Shown: positions 38,473 through 47,873, numbered from the stretch's first letter. The stretch is 64,000 bases of DNA from Anaerobaca lacustris (GCF_030012215.1 NZ_JASCXX010000007.1:1-64000); one strand, 5' to 3'. Notes: a model not told the origin generated them from the letters alone. Numbers and translations: made by a program.

Positions 38473-39949
38473 GCGCGGCCGAAAAATCCTCGAACATGGT
38501 CATCTGGTAATGTTCCATCGTGAACTTGTTCAGGGCGATGTCGATGGGAATCCGGTACTTGCCGCTCCAGCAGGCGGTGCAGTAGTGGTCGGCCGGCAGG
38601 GCCGCACACGAGAGCAGACCCTCCAGGGACAGATAGCCCACGCTGTCAACCTCGAGGAAGTCCTTGATCTCGTCCAGGTCCCGGTTGTTCGCCAGAAGCT
38701 CTTCTTTGGTGGGGAAATCGATGCCGTAGTAGCAGGGATAGCGGATGGGCGGGCAACTGACCCGCATGTGGATCTCGGTCGCCCCCGCCTCGCGCAGGGT
38801 GCGGATCTTGCCGCGCGTTGTCGTGCCGCGCACGATCGAATCGTCCACGACCACGATGCGCTTGCCGGCGACAACCTCCTTGATGACCGCGAGCTTGAGC
38901 CGGACCGCCATCTCGCGCAATCTTTGGTCGGGTGCAATGAATGTTCGACCCACGTAGTGGCTGCGGACGAAACCCATATCGAACGGGATACCGCTCTGCT
39001 CGGCGTATCCGATCGCCGCCGAGGTCCCGGAATCGGGCACCGGAATCACCACATCGGCCTCGACCGGATACTCCCGGGCCAACTGCCGGCCGAGCTTCTT
39101 GCGCAGCACGTGGACGTTCTCGCCGAAGACGAGGGAGTTCTGCTTGGAGAAATAGACGTGCTCGAAGATGCAGTGCGCCGGCGTGATGTCGCCGCGCCGG
39201 ACGAAGAACCGGCTGTGGAGACCTTTGGCATCGAGGCGGACGATCTCGCCCGGTTCGACTTCGCGAACGTACTCGGCGCCGATCGCATCGAAGGCGCAGC
39301 TCTCGCTGGCGACGACATAGGCGCCCTGCTCGGTCCGTCCGATGCAGAGGGGTTTGATGCCGTAGGGATCGCGCGCGGCGGCGATGTGGTCGGCGAACAT
39401 GAACAGGAGCGAATAGGCGCCCTGGAGGTGGTTCAGAACGTGGCCGAGCGGGTCCGGCTTGGTCTGGTGCGTCGGCTTGGCCAGCAGATGGACGATGATC
39501 TCCGTGTCGCTGGTGCACTTGAAGATGCTGCCGTACGCCTCGTATTCGTCGCGCAGCAGTCCGGCGTTGATCAGGTTGCCGTTGTGCGCCACCGCCACCT
39601 GGCCCCGCGAGTACTCCGCCAGCATGGGCTGGCTGTTCTCGACGTTGGACGAGCCGGCGGTCGAATACCGCACGTGGCCGATCGCCATCGAATTCGCCAG
39701 TTTCTCCAGGATTCCCGAACCGGTGCGAAAGACCCGCGAGACGTTGCCCATGCCCTTGTAGCACTGGATGAACTCGCCGTCGCTGCTGGCGATGCCGGCC
39801 GCCTCCTGGCCCCGATGCTGGAGGCTGTGCAGGCCGAAATACGTCTTCTGGACCGCATCGGCATCGCCGAAGATGCCGAACAACCCGCACTCTTCCTTTT
39901 TCTCAGGAAAGACCTCGTTCCCATCACACTCAGATAATGGCTCAGACAT
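38465..39949 (-). CDS. purF: amidophosphoribosyltransferase
   Basis: The 494-residue enzyme performs the first step of purine synthesis, moving the glutamine amide to PRPP. The N-terminal glutaminase is a class-II type with CGLFGIFG (about residue 21), which is exposed after loss of a propeptide; HSLQHRGQEAAG and VAHNGNLIN follow. The phosphoribosyltransferase half has VVVDDSIVRGTT, the PRPP loop, near residue 355. An ATG three codons upstream is an alternative start. With purM it forms a short operon; other pur genes are not in the window. The glutaminase Cys and PRPP loop are intact. Confidence 0.95.
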   Translation of the reverse strand: MSEPLSECDGNEVFPEKKEECGLFGIFGDADAVQKTYFGLHSLQHRGQEAAGIASSDGEFIQCYKGMGNVSRVFRTGSGILEKLANSMAIGHVRYSTAGSSNVENSQPMLAEYSRGQVAVAHNGNLINAGLLRDEYEAYGSIFKCTSDTEIIVHLLAKPTHQTKPDPLGHVLNHLQGAYSLLFMFADHIAAARDPYGIKPLCIGRTEQGAYVVASESCAFDAIGAEYVREVEPGEIVRLDAKGLHSRFFVRRGDITPAHCIFEHVYFSKQNSLVFGENVHVLRKKLGRQLAREYPVEADVVIPVPDSGTSAAIGYAEQSGIPFDMGFVRSHYVGRTFIAPDQRLREMAVRLKLAVIKEVVAGKRIVVVDDSIVRGTTTRGKIRTLREAGATEIHMRVSCPPIRYPCYYGIDFPTKEELLANNRDLDEIKDFLEVDSVGYLSLEGLLSCAALPADHYCTACWSGKYRIPIDIALNKFTMEHYQMTMFEDFSAAHE

Positions 39950-40049
39950 GACCCTCATGCCTCTTGAGAAGAGGTTGACAATTTCAGTTTGAGAGAAACG
40001 TTCGTATCACCCGCCAAAAGGGATAGTCTACCACCTCGCCGTGCCCGCG

Positions 40050-40706
40050 TCAACGGCCATCTTGAGAAACCGAACCTGCCAGGACCTCGTTCAACAGGGG
40101 CATGAACCTTCGGATGGCGTTGCCGCGATGGCTGATGGCGTTCTTCTCGTCGTCGGGCAGTTGGGCCACCGTCCTGCCGAGGGTCCCGACGAAGAAAACC
40201 GGGTCGTAGCCGAAACCGTTGTCGCCGACCGGCTCATCGACGATGAGCCCTTCGACCGTGCCCTGCGTCTCGACGAGCACCCGCTCGGGACTGGCCAGAC
40301 AGAGGTGGCAGACGAATCGCGCCGTCCGCTTCTCGGGCGGGACCCCTTCCAGCAGCCTCAGGAGCTTGGCGATATTCCGCCGGTCGATTTCCTTGCGGTC
40401 GGCCCCCGGCCCGGCGTCGCCCGAGAACCGCGCCGACTGGACGCCCGGCGCACCGCCCAGCGCATCGACCACCAGACCCGAATCGTCGGCCAGCGTCCAG
40501 AGCCCCGTCGCACGGGCGTACTCGGTCGCCTTCTTGCGGGCGTTCTCCGCAAACGTCGCACCGTCCTCCTCGACCTCGCCGACGCCGGGAAAATCCGCCA
40601 GCGTCTTCCACCCGACGGAATCGCCCAGCATCGCCCGCAACTCCCGAACCTTCCCCGCATTCGTCGTCGCCACCAGAATCGTCCGTCTGCTTGCTTCTGC
40701 ACCCAT
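40050..40706 (-). CDS. rdgB: XTP/dITP diphosphatase (RdgB/HAM1 family)
   Basis: The 218-residue house-cleaning enzyme hydrolyses dITP, XTP and other non-canonical purine triphosphates. TTNAGKVREL near residue 13 is the HAM1 N-terminal motif. DDSGLVVDALGGAPGVQSARFSGD (about 76-99) carries the metal-binding Asp and substrate loop, and GNAIRRF plus NAISHRG close the pocket. Two earlier ATGs exist; the one at 40706 has a GGAG at a slightly long distance. It lies upstream of purF on the same strand, fitting a purine theme. Confidence 0.92.
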   Translation of the reverse strand: MGAEASRRTILVATTNAGKVRELRAMLGDSVGWKTLADFPGVGEVEEDGATFAENARKKATEYARATGLWTLADDSGLVVDALGGAPGVQSARFSGDAGPGADRKEIDRRNIAKLLRLLEGVPPEKRTARFVCHLCLASPERVLVETQGTVEGLIVDEPVGDNGFGYDPVFFVGTLGRTVAQLPDDEKNAISHRGNAIRRFMPLLNEVLAGSVSQDGR

Positions 40707-40855
40707 AAGAACCAGCTCCGCCTCATTCGGCCGACGCAAATACCGCCAACGACAAGGCAGGTCATCCTATCGAGCTCGACCACGCATGCAACTGGAAAAC
40801 CGCCTCATTGGCATCACGGCCCATCGTGGGGCGTACAGCAGGGTGGTGCATCTCG

Positions 40856-41086
40856 TCAGTCGATACCTGTCCCCATCGGCCGGCGAAGCGCGATCGCTCT
40901 GTTCAACAGCGATGCGGCAAGGAGTTCCAGTTCATCGGGCGCCCCTTCTATGCTGAGACTCTTGGTCGCAGGATGGTTCTGGGTCACAAAGACCTCGCTC
41001 GCATCTCGAAGTTGATCGAGTTCGTCCGCGCAGAGATCGATCAAATGTGGTCCTTCGCTGGATTTGTACTTGATTTCAATTCTCAT
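40856..41086 (-). CDS. small protein of unknown function
   Basis: The 76-residue acidic protein begins MRIEIKYKSSEGPHLIDLCADELDQL and ends LLNRAIALRRPMGTGID. The start at 41086 follows GGGAG at six bases. I do not recognise it; a short alpha-beta fold with two helices is likely. It lies about 130 bp past the end of the DNA methyltransferase on the same strand. Function linkage to the methyltransferase is not shown. Confidence 0.6.
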   Translation of the reverse strand: MRIEIKYKSSEGPHLIDLCADELDQLRDASEVFVTQNHPATKSLSIEGAPDELELLAASLLNRAIALRRPMGTGID

Positions 41087-41220
41087 CGGATTCTCCCTAT
41101 CGCACAAGGTTGGATTCGGGGTGACAGCTCCATTGCGTCTCATCGCCCGGTCTCCACTGCATGGTGAACGCCCTTCGTGGCTCGCTCATACGAGGCATGA
41201 CACACACAGCGGCACTCCTC

Positions 41221-42189
41221 TCACTTCACACCAAGACTTATTCTGGAACCGAACTGGAGAGTTCGGGGATCGACTCTCTTATCGAATTCTACGGGGTCTC
41301 TGAAGACATAGGGAAGGCAAGCGACCTTCTCGTTGAAATCCACATCAGGTTGGTTCTGCTCGACGAATTCGAAGGTAGCCCCTTCGAACAACAGCTTGTC
41401 GTCGATCCCCAGTTTTTCACGGATCACCGTGAGGAATTCGGGATTCACTTCGTAGCCGATGGAGTGGCGTTGGAGGTTTCGGGCGGCCAGGGACGTTGTG
41501 CCGCTGCCGAGGAAGGGATCGAGGACCGTATCGCTGACGAACGTGAACATGCGAATCAGGCGGCGCGGTATCTCCTCGGGGAACATGGCCAAGTGGCCGT
41601 TTTGTCTCTCGCCGGGGATGTTCCAGTGCCCGGCGAAGAAGGTGTTCCATTCCTCGGTTGTCATGCGCGACTTGTCTTTGATCGCCTGGCTGACCTTCGG
41701 CGCGGTCCCATGCTTCTTGAAGATCAGGATGAACTCATAATCCAGCTTCAGAATGCCGTTTCTCGGATAGGGGAATGACCCCATGATCGTGGCGCCGCCG
41801 GTGGTGTTACACGTGGTGACCTTCTGCCAGATGACGGCCCCCATGTAGTCGAAGCCGATGGTCTCACAGAACTTGATGATCTCTGTGCGAATCGGAATGA
41901 CCTTATACCGACCATAATACACGGACCGGGCGAACTGATCGCCTACGTTCACGCACAACCGACAGCCCTTGGCCAGGACCCTGTGGCACTCGGACCAGAC
42001 GAGGTTCAGGTTGTTGATATAGGTCTCGTAGCTGTCGTCGAACCCGATCTGCCGGCCGTTGCCGTAGTCTTTGAGCTGCCAATAGGGCGGCGAGGTGACG
42101 ACGAGGTGCACCGATTCGTCGGCCACGTCGGCCATGGACCGCGAGTCCCCGGTAATGATCCTGTGGTGCGTTTTCACAAGGGCGATCAT
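41221..42189 (-). CDS. DNA methyltransferase, N4/N6 amino type (beta order)
   Basis: The 322-residue protein has motif IV TSPPYW (about 31-37) before motif I FLGSGTTSLAA near residue 235, the beta-class order. TSPPYW favours N4-cytosine methylation but N6-adenine cannot be excluded. GYEVNPEFL follows, as expected for the cofactor loop. The middle has an insert with FVSDTVLDPFLGSG and GERQNGHLAMFPEEIPRRLIRMF, usual for the class. No restriction endonuclease is visible on either side, so it looks like an orphan. The ribosome binding site is poor, and a GTG a few codons in is an alternative start. Confidence 0.88.
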   Translation of the reverse strand: MIALVKTHHRIITGDSRSMADVADESVHLVVTSPPYWQLKDYGNGRQIGFDDSYETYINNLNLVWSECHRVLAKGCRLCVNVGDQFARSVYYGRYKVIPIRTEIIKFCETIGFDYMGAVIWQKVTTCNTTGGATIMGSFPYPRNGILKLDYEFILIFKKHGTAPKVSQAIKDKSRMTTEEWNTFFAGHWNIPGERQNGHLAMFPEEIPRRLIRMFTFVSDTVLDPFLGSGTTSLAARNLQRHSIGYEVNPEFLTVIREKLGIDDKLLFEGATFEFVEQNQPDVDFNEKVACLPYVFRDPVEFDKRVDPRTLQFGSRISLGVK

Positions 42190-42388
42190 CCAACAAAGTC
42201 AAGATGGGAATTGCTCTGCTTATAGCGGGTCTTGGCGCGGATTTCAACCCTTGCCCGCCGGGCCGGCGTCGGAACGCGAAAGACGGGCATCGCACCGGCG
42301 TCAAAACGAGCATTTTGCCTACGCACTGCCGCCGGGCCGGCCGGCTATCGGATCAGTACGATCAACCTTTGTTTCGCGAGGATCAACA

Positions 42389-42835
42389 ATGGCAACGCAA
42401 GTGGATACCAAGATCGCCGAGGCGCAGATTCATCACCTCATGGACGACTGGGCGCGGGCGGCCCGCGACAAGGACATCGACGGGATCATGGCCTGCTATA
42501 CGCCCGATATCGTTTCATTCGATATGATCCCGCCGCTGCAATACGTGGGGGCCGAGGCGTACCGCAAGGACTGGCAGATGGGGTTCGAGATGTGCCAGGA
42601 GGCGGGCGACTTCGAGACGCGCGACGAGACGCTCGCGGTGGGCGCCGATGTGGCCTTCTGCCACCGGCTCAACCGGATGAGCGGGACCGATGAGGAGGGC
42701 AACGCGTTCGACTGCTGGGTGCGCTGGACGCAATGCTTCAAGAAGGTCCACGGCAAGTGGCTGATCGCCCACGAGCACATCTCCGTCCCGCTCGACATGC
42801 AGACCAACCAGGCCCTGACCGACCTGAAGCCGTAA
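42389..42835 (+). CDS. SnoaL-like / DUF4440-type protein
   Basis: The 148-residue cone-barrel protein has the NTF2 fold: IHHLMDDWARAARDKDIDGIMACYTPDIVSFDMIPPL in the first helices, then RLNRMSGTDEEGNAFDCWVRWTQCFKKVHGKWLIAHEHISVPLDM. Members include ketosteroid-isomerase-like enzymes and many of unknown role. GAGGAT precedes the ATG at good distance. It is divergent from the methyltransferase gene, with about 200 bp between. Confidence 0.85.
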   Translation: MATQVDTKIAEAQIHHLMDDWARAARDKDIDGIMACYTPDIVSFDMIPPLQYVGAEAYRKDWQMGFEMCQEAGDFETRDETLAVGADVAFCHRLNRMSGTDEEGNAFDCWVRWTQCFKKVHGKWLIAHEHISVPLDMQTNQALTDLKP

Positions 42836-43106
42836 CGCCGACGCTGCACCAGTCCAATCGAGACCGGCGGAAATCGGTCGTCGGTCCTGCGCAGGAGGTT
42901 CAATCGCGAATCCTCCTGGCGCGCGGAGCCAGTATGGGAATTGCCCCTGCTCGCGACCGTTGGTTCCCCACATTTCACCCCTCTCCCCGGCCCGGCTCCG
43001 GTTGAGGGTTACCTTCGGTCGGCAGACGCTCGCTGTCTTGACCCCGTAGGCCGGGCTCGGCCTGGCCTTCCCTTGCTGGTTGTCCCTACCATTTGCCGTA
43101 GGAAGC

Positions 43107-43535
43107 TCAGCCGACTTCGAGCAATTCCAACTCGAAATTGAGATTTGTATCGGCCAACGGATGGTTCGCGTCCAATGTGATGCTCGACTCCGAAACACCG
43201 GCAACGGTTACGGTCGTGGATTGACCGTCCGCATGGTTCACGGTCAGGCGCTGACCGACTTGCGGGTTGATGTCATCGGGGAGTTGGTCGCGTGGCACCT
43301 CCTGCAGCAATTCCTCCCGGCGGGGACCAAACGCCTTGTCCGGCGGGATCTGAATCGTCTTCGACTCGCCGGCCTCCATTCCTTTGACCGCCTCTTCAAT
43401 CCCCGGCAGCACCTGGTCCTGCCCGACCGTGAATTCGATGGGTTCCTGTTCCCTCGAGTCGATCAACAGAGCCCCATCATCCAGTTTACATGTGTAATGG
43501 ACTTTCACCTTCGAACCCATGTCTGCCTGCGTCAT
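43107..43535 (-). CDS. FKBP-type peptidyl-prolyl isomerase, SlyD-like
   Basis: The 142-residue cytoplasmic folding helper has the FKBP core with VKVHYTCKLDDGALLIDSRE (about 9-28), EFTVGQDQVLPGIEEAVKGMEAGE (35-58) and IPPDKAFGPRREEL. An inserted flap from about 70 to 125, with LTVNHADGQSTTVTVAGV, marks the SlyD type. A His-rich metal tail is absent. The start at 43535 follows AAAGGA. Longer starts lack the fold. It probably assists prolyl isomerisation of new proteins. Confidence 0.9.
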   Translation of the reverse strand: MTQADMGSKVKVHYTCKLDDGALLIDSREQEPIEFTVGQDQVLPGIEEAVKGMEAGESKTIQIPPDKAFGPRREELLQEVPRDQLPDDINPQVGQRLTVNHADGQSTTVTVAGVSESSITLDANHPLADTNLNFELELLEVG

Positions 43536-43912
43536 CGTGCGTCCTTTCGTAACAAACATCCTGTTTTGTGACGTACTTGCCAAACGACCCCCGCCGCATA
43601 TCATCTGTGATCGTCCGGTCTCAGACGGCTCAACAACATACTGCACGCCTTGTCATACTACCCTATGGCATCGGAGTTCACCCTGCAACCCATCGGGCAC
43701 GGATTCAGTCAGTTTCTGGGCGAAAACCGCGAACGACACGGCCGCTGCGATACCCATGCCCGTCCAGGTCGGGTCGATTCGGCAGGCCAGGGGCGTAGAG
43801 GCTTGGATGACGGGTTGCGTTGGTGGGCCGATGGCAGTACGATGTGGGCGGCAATCGGCCTGTTGGAGGCACGAAAGAATGCAAACCGATGGAAGACTAA
43901 GGAGTGGTTGAG

Positions 43913-45037
43913 ATGGCGAAGAAGTCTTTACACAGCATATGCCGCTGGACGTTCAATCCGGGCAAGGGTGGGTTCGTGCCGGGGGATATGCGGCCGGAAT
44001 GGGGGGCGGGCTTCGGCACGCCCGAGATGATCGAGCTGGTGGCCAAGCGGATCCGGCCTCGCATGCCCAAGAACGTTCTCCTGGGCATCGAGATGCACTA
44101 CGACGCCGAGGTCGACGACAAGAACGCCGCTGCTGTGGCCGATGCACTGGTGAGCAACAAGCTGTACCTGGCGATGATCACGCCCGGCGCGCATTCGCAT
44201 TTCGCCTACGGCGGCATCGCCTCGCTGGACCCCAAAGAGCGCAAGGCCGCCGAGGACCTGGGCACGCGGACGGTGGACCTGGCCTATGGGACGCTCAAGA
44301 AGGCGTGGCATCCGGAGATCGCCCCGGGCTTCGTCATCTGGAACGGCTCCTTTGGATACGACATCGCCACCGTCGGGATCAGGCAGATGTACCAGAACCT
44401 CAAGGAGAGCGTCGCGGGCCTGTGCAAGTACGAGGCCAAGAAAGGCGGCCAGCTCTATATCGGCTTCGAGCCCAAGCCCAACGAGGGACACCCCGCCATG
44501 CTCATCCCGACGGTCGCCAGCGCGCTATTGTTCTGGTACAAGGTCGAGAAGGAGTTCGGCGTCAACATCGCCAGGAAGGGCGTCAACAAGGAGTTCGGCC
44601 ACTCCGAGATGATCGGCCTCGATCACGTCGCCGACACGGTCGAGGAGCTGGACAACGGCATGTGCGTCCACATGCACCTCAACAGCCAGGGCTACAACGA
44701 CGGGATCATCCTGGGCGGCCCGGGCAAGTACGACATCGACCACGGCGCCCGCATCAATGGGATGAACGTCGCGATCGCCGGACTGATCCAGGCGGCCGGC
44801 TACGAGCGGTGGAAGGGTCACGACATGCAGACCCGCGCCTACGACAACGCCGAGCAGGGCATCGACCGCGTGATCCGCAGCGTGCTGAGCTGGGAGGCCT
44901 GCGAGCAGGCGGCCCGCAAGCTCAACACCAAGGCGCTGCTCAAGGCCCTGGCCCAGCGGGAGACCGCCCAGGCCGAGGATATGATGCGCGCCGCCGTCGT
45001 CATGGCGCAGAACGCCTTCGACGAGATGTACAAGTAG
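43913..45037 (+). CDS. xylose-isomerase-like sugar isomerase
   Basis: The 374-residue TIM-barrel protein resembles XylA: YIGFEPKPNEGHPAMLIPTV (about 185-204) holds the metal-binding Glu and the Lys-Pro-Asn-Glu motif, and GHSEMIGLDHVADTVEELDNGMCVHMHLNSQGYNDG holds the second metal site. DHGARINGMNVA follows near the end. It may isomerise an aldose such as xylose, rhamnose or a related sugar; the exact substrate is uncertain. AAGGAG is eight bases before the ATG at 43913; a GTG three codons earlier is a weaker option. It heads the right-hand carbohydrate region. Confidence 0.85.
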   Translation: MAKKSLHSICRWTFNPGKGGFVPGDMRPEWGAGFGTPEMIELVAKRIRPRMPKNVLLGIEMHYDAEVDDKNAAAVADALVSNKLYLAMITPGAHSHFAYGGIASLDPKERKAAEDLGTRTVDLAYGTLKKAWHPEIAPGFVIWNGSFGYDIATVGIRQMYQNLKESVAGLCKYEAKKGGQLYIGFEPKPNEGHPAMLIPTVASALLFWYKVEKEFGVNIARKGVNKEFGHSEMIGLDHVADTVEELDNGMCVHMHLNSQGYNDGIILGGPGKYDIDHGARINGMNVAIAGLIQAAGYERWKGHDMQTRAYDNAEQGIDRVIRSVLSWEACEQAARKLNTKALLKALAQRETAQAEDMMRAAVVMAQNAFDEMYK

Positions 45038-45039
45038 AC

Positions 45040-45115
45040 GTAGGGCAAGCGTCCCATTCGACGTTGCTCAGGGCAGGCCCCGCTTGCCTGTGTCGTGCGG
45101 GGACGCACGACCTAC
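45040..45115. repeat. double palindrome between isomerase and sulfatase
   Basis: GGCAAGCG...CGCTTGCC (45044-45088) and GTCGTGCG-N4-CGCACGAC (45092-45111) lie side by side, bounded by GTAG at the left and CTAC at the right. It begins two bases past the isomerase stop. It may also act as a transcription terminator. Confidence 0.5.
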
Positions 45116-45128
45116 GATGAGGTAGACG

Positions 45129-46751
45129 ATGGCACCATCGGCCTGTACTCGTCGCGAATTTCTGAAGGCGGCCGGTCTCGGTGCGGCTGCGGTGTCCCTG
45201 GGTGGATGCTTGCACGCGTCGGAACCGGCCGTCCGACAGGCCCGGCCGGCCCGACCCAACATCGTGCTGATTATGGCCGATGACATGGGCTATTCCGACA
45301 TCGGCTGCTACGGCGGCGAGGTGCGTACCCCGAATCTGGATCGCCTGGCGGCCGGGGGCGTACGCTTCTCACAGTTCTACAACGGCGCCCGCTGCTGTCC
45401 GACGCGGGCGTCGCTGCTGACGGGGCTCTACGCCCACCAGGCGGGCGTCGGCGCGATGGTTTCGCCTTCGGACCGTCCCGGCTACCGGGGCCGGCTCAAC
45501 GAGCAGTGCGTGACAATCGCCGAGGTGCTGCGCAGCGCCGGCTACCACACGTGCATGAGCGGCAAGTGGCACGTGACCCATTACGACTACGCCAACCCCG
45601 AGCCGACCCTGCACCGCGCAAGCTGGCCGCGCCAGCGCGGCTTCGACCGGTTCTTCGGAACGCTCGCCGGAGCCGGCAGCTTCTATACGCCGGCGAGCCT
45701 GATGCGGGACAACGAATTCATCGAGCCCGACGAAGGGTTCTACTACACCGATGCGATCAACGACCAGGCGGTGCGCTATATCGAAGAGGCGGACGACACG
45801 CCGCTGTTTCTCTACGTCGCGCACGTCGCGCCGCACTGGCCGCTGCACGCACTGCCCGAGGATGTCGCTCGCTACGAGGGCGTCTACGACGTGGGCTGGG
45901 ACAAGGTGCGCGCCGCGCGTCATGCGCGGATGATCGAGGCGGGACTGGTCCGCGCCGACTGGCCTCTGTCGCCGCGCGATCCGCGCGTGCCGGCCTGGGA
46001 AAAGGCCGAGCACAAAACCTGGGAGGCGCATCGGATGGCGGTCTACGCCGCCCAGATAGATAGTATGGACCAGGGGATCGGCCGCATCGTCGAGTCACTG
46101 CGGCGGACGGGCCGGCTCGACAACACGCTGATTTTGTTCCTTTCCGACAACGGCGGCTGCGACGAGATCATCCAGGGCACCGAGACGCGACACGGCCGCT
46201 TCGCCCGCGGCGGCACCCGGCCCGACGTCCTGCCCGGCGAGCCCGACACCTATGCCGCCTATGGCTTCGGCTGGGCCAACGCGAGCAACACGCCCTTCCA
46301 GCGTTACAAGAAATGGGGCCACGAAGGCGGGATCGCCACGCCCTTGGTCGCACACTGGCCGGCGGTCATCCGCAACGGCGGGACGATCACCCATCAGGTG
46401 GGCCACATCATCGACGTGATGGCGACCTGCGTCGACGTGGCCGGGGCCGAGTATCCGACCGAGCGAAACGGTCACGAGATCACGCCGCTCGAAGGCAAGT
46501 CGCTGGCCCCCATCCTGCGGGGACGCACCCGTCCGGACCACGAAGCCCTCTATTGGGAGCACATGGGCAACCGCGCGATGCGCCAGGGCAAGTGGAAGCT
46601 CGTCGCCGAACGCAACGGCCTCTGGGAACTCTACGACCTGGAGGCCGACCGCACCGAGACGCGCGACCTGGCCGAGAAACACGCCGAGAGGGTCAACGCC
46701 ATGAAGGCGATGTACGCGAACTGGGCCCGGCGGTGCCACGTCGAACTGTGA
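45129..46751 (+). CDS. Tat-exported sulfatase
   Basis: The 540-residue sulfatase is exported: a twin-arginine signal (CTRREFLKAAG, residues 6-16) is followed by a lipobox-like SLGGC. Metal-binding Asp51/Asp52 lie in NIVLIMADDMGYSD. The formylglycine signature CCPTRASLLTG (89-99) has Cys89 as the modified residue. SGKWHVTHY and LSDNGGCDE supply the other active-site parts. It removes sulfate from a polysaccharide or glycolipid; the substrate is open. Maturation needs a formylglycine-generating enzyme or an anaerobic sulfatase-maturing enzyme, neither of which is in the window. Confidence 0.93.
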   Translation: MAPSACTRREFLKAAGLGAAAVSLGGCLHASEPAVRQARPARPNIVLIMADDMGYSDIGCYGGEVRTPNLDRLAAGGVRFSQFYNGARCCPTRASLLTGLYAHQAGVGAMVSPSDRPGYRGRLNEQCVTIAEVLRSAGYHTCMSGKWHVTHYDYANPEPTLHRASWPRQRGFDRFFGTLAGAGSFYTPASLMRDNEFIEPDEGFYYTDAINDQAVRYIEEADDTPLFLYVAHVAPHWPLHALPEDVARYEGVYDVGWDKVRAARHARMIEAGLVRADWPLSPRDPRVPAWEKAEHKTWEAHRMAVYAAQIDSMDQGIGRIVESLRRTGRLDNTLILFLSDNGGCDEIIQGTETRHGRFARGGTRPDVLPGEPDTYAAYGFGWANASNTPFQRYKKWGHEGGIATPLVAHWPAVIRNGGTITHQVGHIIDVMATCVDVAGAEYPTERNGHEITPLEGKSLAPILRGRTRPDHEALYWEHMGNRAMRQGKWKLVAERNGLWELYDLEADRTETRDLAEKHAERVNAMKAMYANWARRCHVEL

Positions 46752-46760
46752 GGGCGCCGG

Positions 46761-47873
46761 TCAGAGGATCAGCATGGCGTCGCCGTAGGAGTAGAAGCGG
46801 TAGCGCTGTGCGACGGCGTGGCGATAGGCGGCCAGCGTCGCGTCGAGCCCGGCCAACGCTGCGACCAGCGCCAGCAGCGTGCTGCGAGGCAGGTGGAAGT
46901 TGGTGATCATGGCATCGACGATCTTGAACTCGTAGCCCGGCGTGATGAACAGGTCGGTTGTCCCCTGGCCTGGGGCGATACCCGATTCCGATGCGACGGT
47001 TTCGAGGAGGCGCGTGGCGGTGGTGCCGACGGCGACGATGCGTCCGCCGGCGCGTTTGGCTTCGTTGATGGTCAAGGCGTTCGGGGTATCGATCTCGTAC
47101 CACTCGTGATGGATCTCGTGGTCTTCGAGATTCTCGACGCTCACCGGTTTGAAGGTTCCGGTCCCGACGTGGAGCGTCACCCAGGCCAGTCGCACGCCCT
47201 GGTCCTGCAACTGGGCCAGCAGGGGCTCCGTGAAGTGCAGCCCGGCCGTGGGCGCGGCCACCGCGCCGGGCCGGCGGGCGTAGACCGTCTGATAGCGCTG
47301 CCGGTCTTCGGTCGCCTGCTCGATATCGCCGTCGCGGCGAATGTAGGGCGGCAACGGCGGAAACCCCACCTCGTTGAGGATCTCTTCCGCGCTTCGGTCG
47401 GAGTCGATCCTGAGGATGCAGACCCCATCGGGCCGCTTCTCGATCAGTTCGGCCTCGTAGGGTGTGCACTGCACACCGCCTTCTTCCTCCGGCGAGAGAT
47501 GGTGGGCGATGCCCACCCTACGGGAACGGTCCAGAATGCGGATGCGTTCGCCGGGGCGGACCTTGCGAGCACCTTTGAGCATGACTTCCCACGCGCCCGC
47601 CTGCTCGGCAAGGAACAGACCTTCCATCGACGCCCCGGTCTTTCGTTCGGCGAAGAAGCGGGCGGGCAGGACTTTGGTGTCGTTCAGGACGAGGCAATCC
47701 CCGGCGCGCAGGAACTGGCCGATCTCGGCGAAGCGGCGGTCCAGCAAGGTGGGGGCGATGCATGCGTCGCCCTTGCGGTCCAGGACGAGCAGCCGGGATT
47801 CGCTTCGTGACGGCGCCGGGCTCTGGGCGATCAGTTCCGGCGGAAGCTCATAATCGAACAGCGATGTCTTCAT
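46761..47873 (-). CDS. queA: tRNA S-adenosylmethionine ribosyltransferase-isomerase
   Basis: The 370-residue enzyme makes epoxyqueuosine in tRNA from preQ1. Typical segments: FDYELPPELIAQSPAPSRSESRLLVLDR (N-terminus), LVLNDTKVLPARF, AAPTAGLHFTEPLL, VTLHVGTGTFKPV and TDLFITPGYEF. Two palindromic elements lie in the frame: one codes KGDACIAPTLL near residue 35, the other codes RVGIAHHLSPEEEGGVQCTP near residue 120. Both add residues that relatives lack, explaining the slightly long protein, and neither breaks the frame. It lies tail-to-tail with the sulfatase. I expect it is working, but that is not shown. Confidence 0.93.
   Translation of the reverse strand: MKTSLFDYELPPELIAQSPAPSRSESRLLVLDRKGDACIAPTLLDRRFAEIGQFLRAGDCLVLNDTKVLPARFFAERKTGASMEGLFLAEQAGAWEVMLKGARKVRPGERIRILDRSRRVGIAHHLSPEEEGGVQCTPYEAELIEKRPDGVCILRIDSDRSAEEILNEVGFPPLPPYIRRDGDIEQATEDRQRYQTVYARRPGAVAAPTAGLHFTEPLLAQLQDQGVRLAWVTLHVGTGTFKPVSVENLEDHEIHHEWYEIDTPNALTINEAKRAGGRIVAVGTTATRLLETVASESGIAPGQGTTDLFITPGYEFKIVDAMITNFHLPRSTLLALVAALAGLDATLAAYRHAVAQRYRFYSYGDAMLIL
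47457..47521. repeat. paired palindromic element inside queA
   Basis: GTAGGGTGTGCACTGCACACC and GGTGGGCGATGCCCACCCTAC face each other, so the outer ends are GTAGGGTG and CACCCTAC. The whole 65-bp unit sits in the queA frame without a stop. Confidence 0.6.
47753..47772. repeat. REP-like palindrome inside queA
   Basis: GGGCGA-TG-CATG-CG-TCGCCC. One arm base differs, so it is an imperfect copy. It is read in frame as GDACIAP. Confidence 0.6.

Noticed and set aside
38471-39937. Plus-strand open frame opposite purF
   Set aside because: Complement of purF; no recognisable domain.
39960-40049. Possible Pur operator before purF (CGAACGTT word)
   Set aside because: A single short match without the paired site needed for PurR-type binding.
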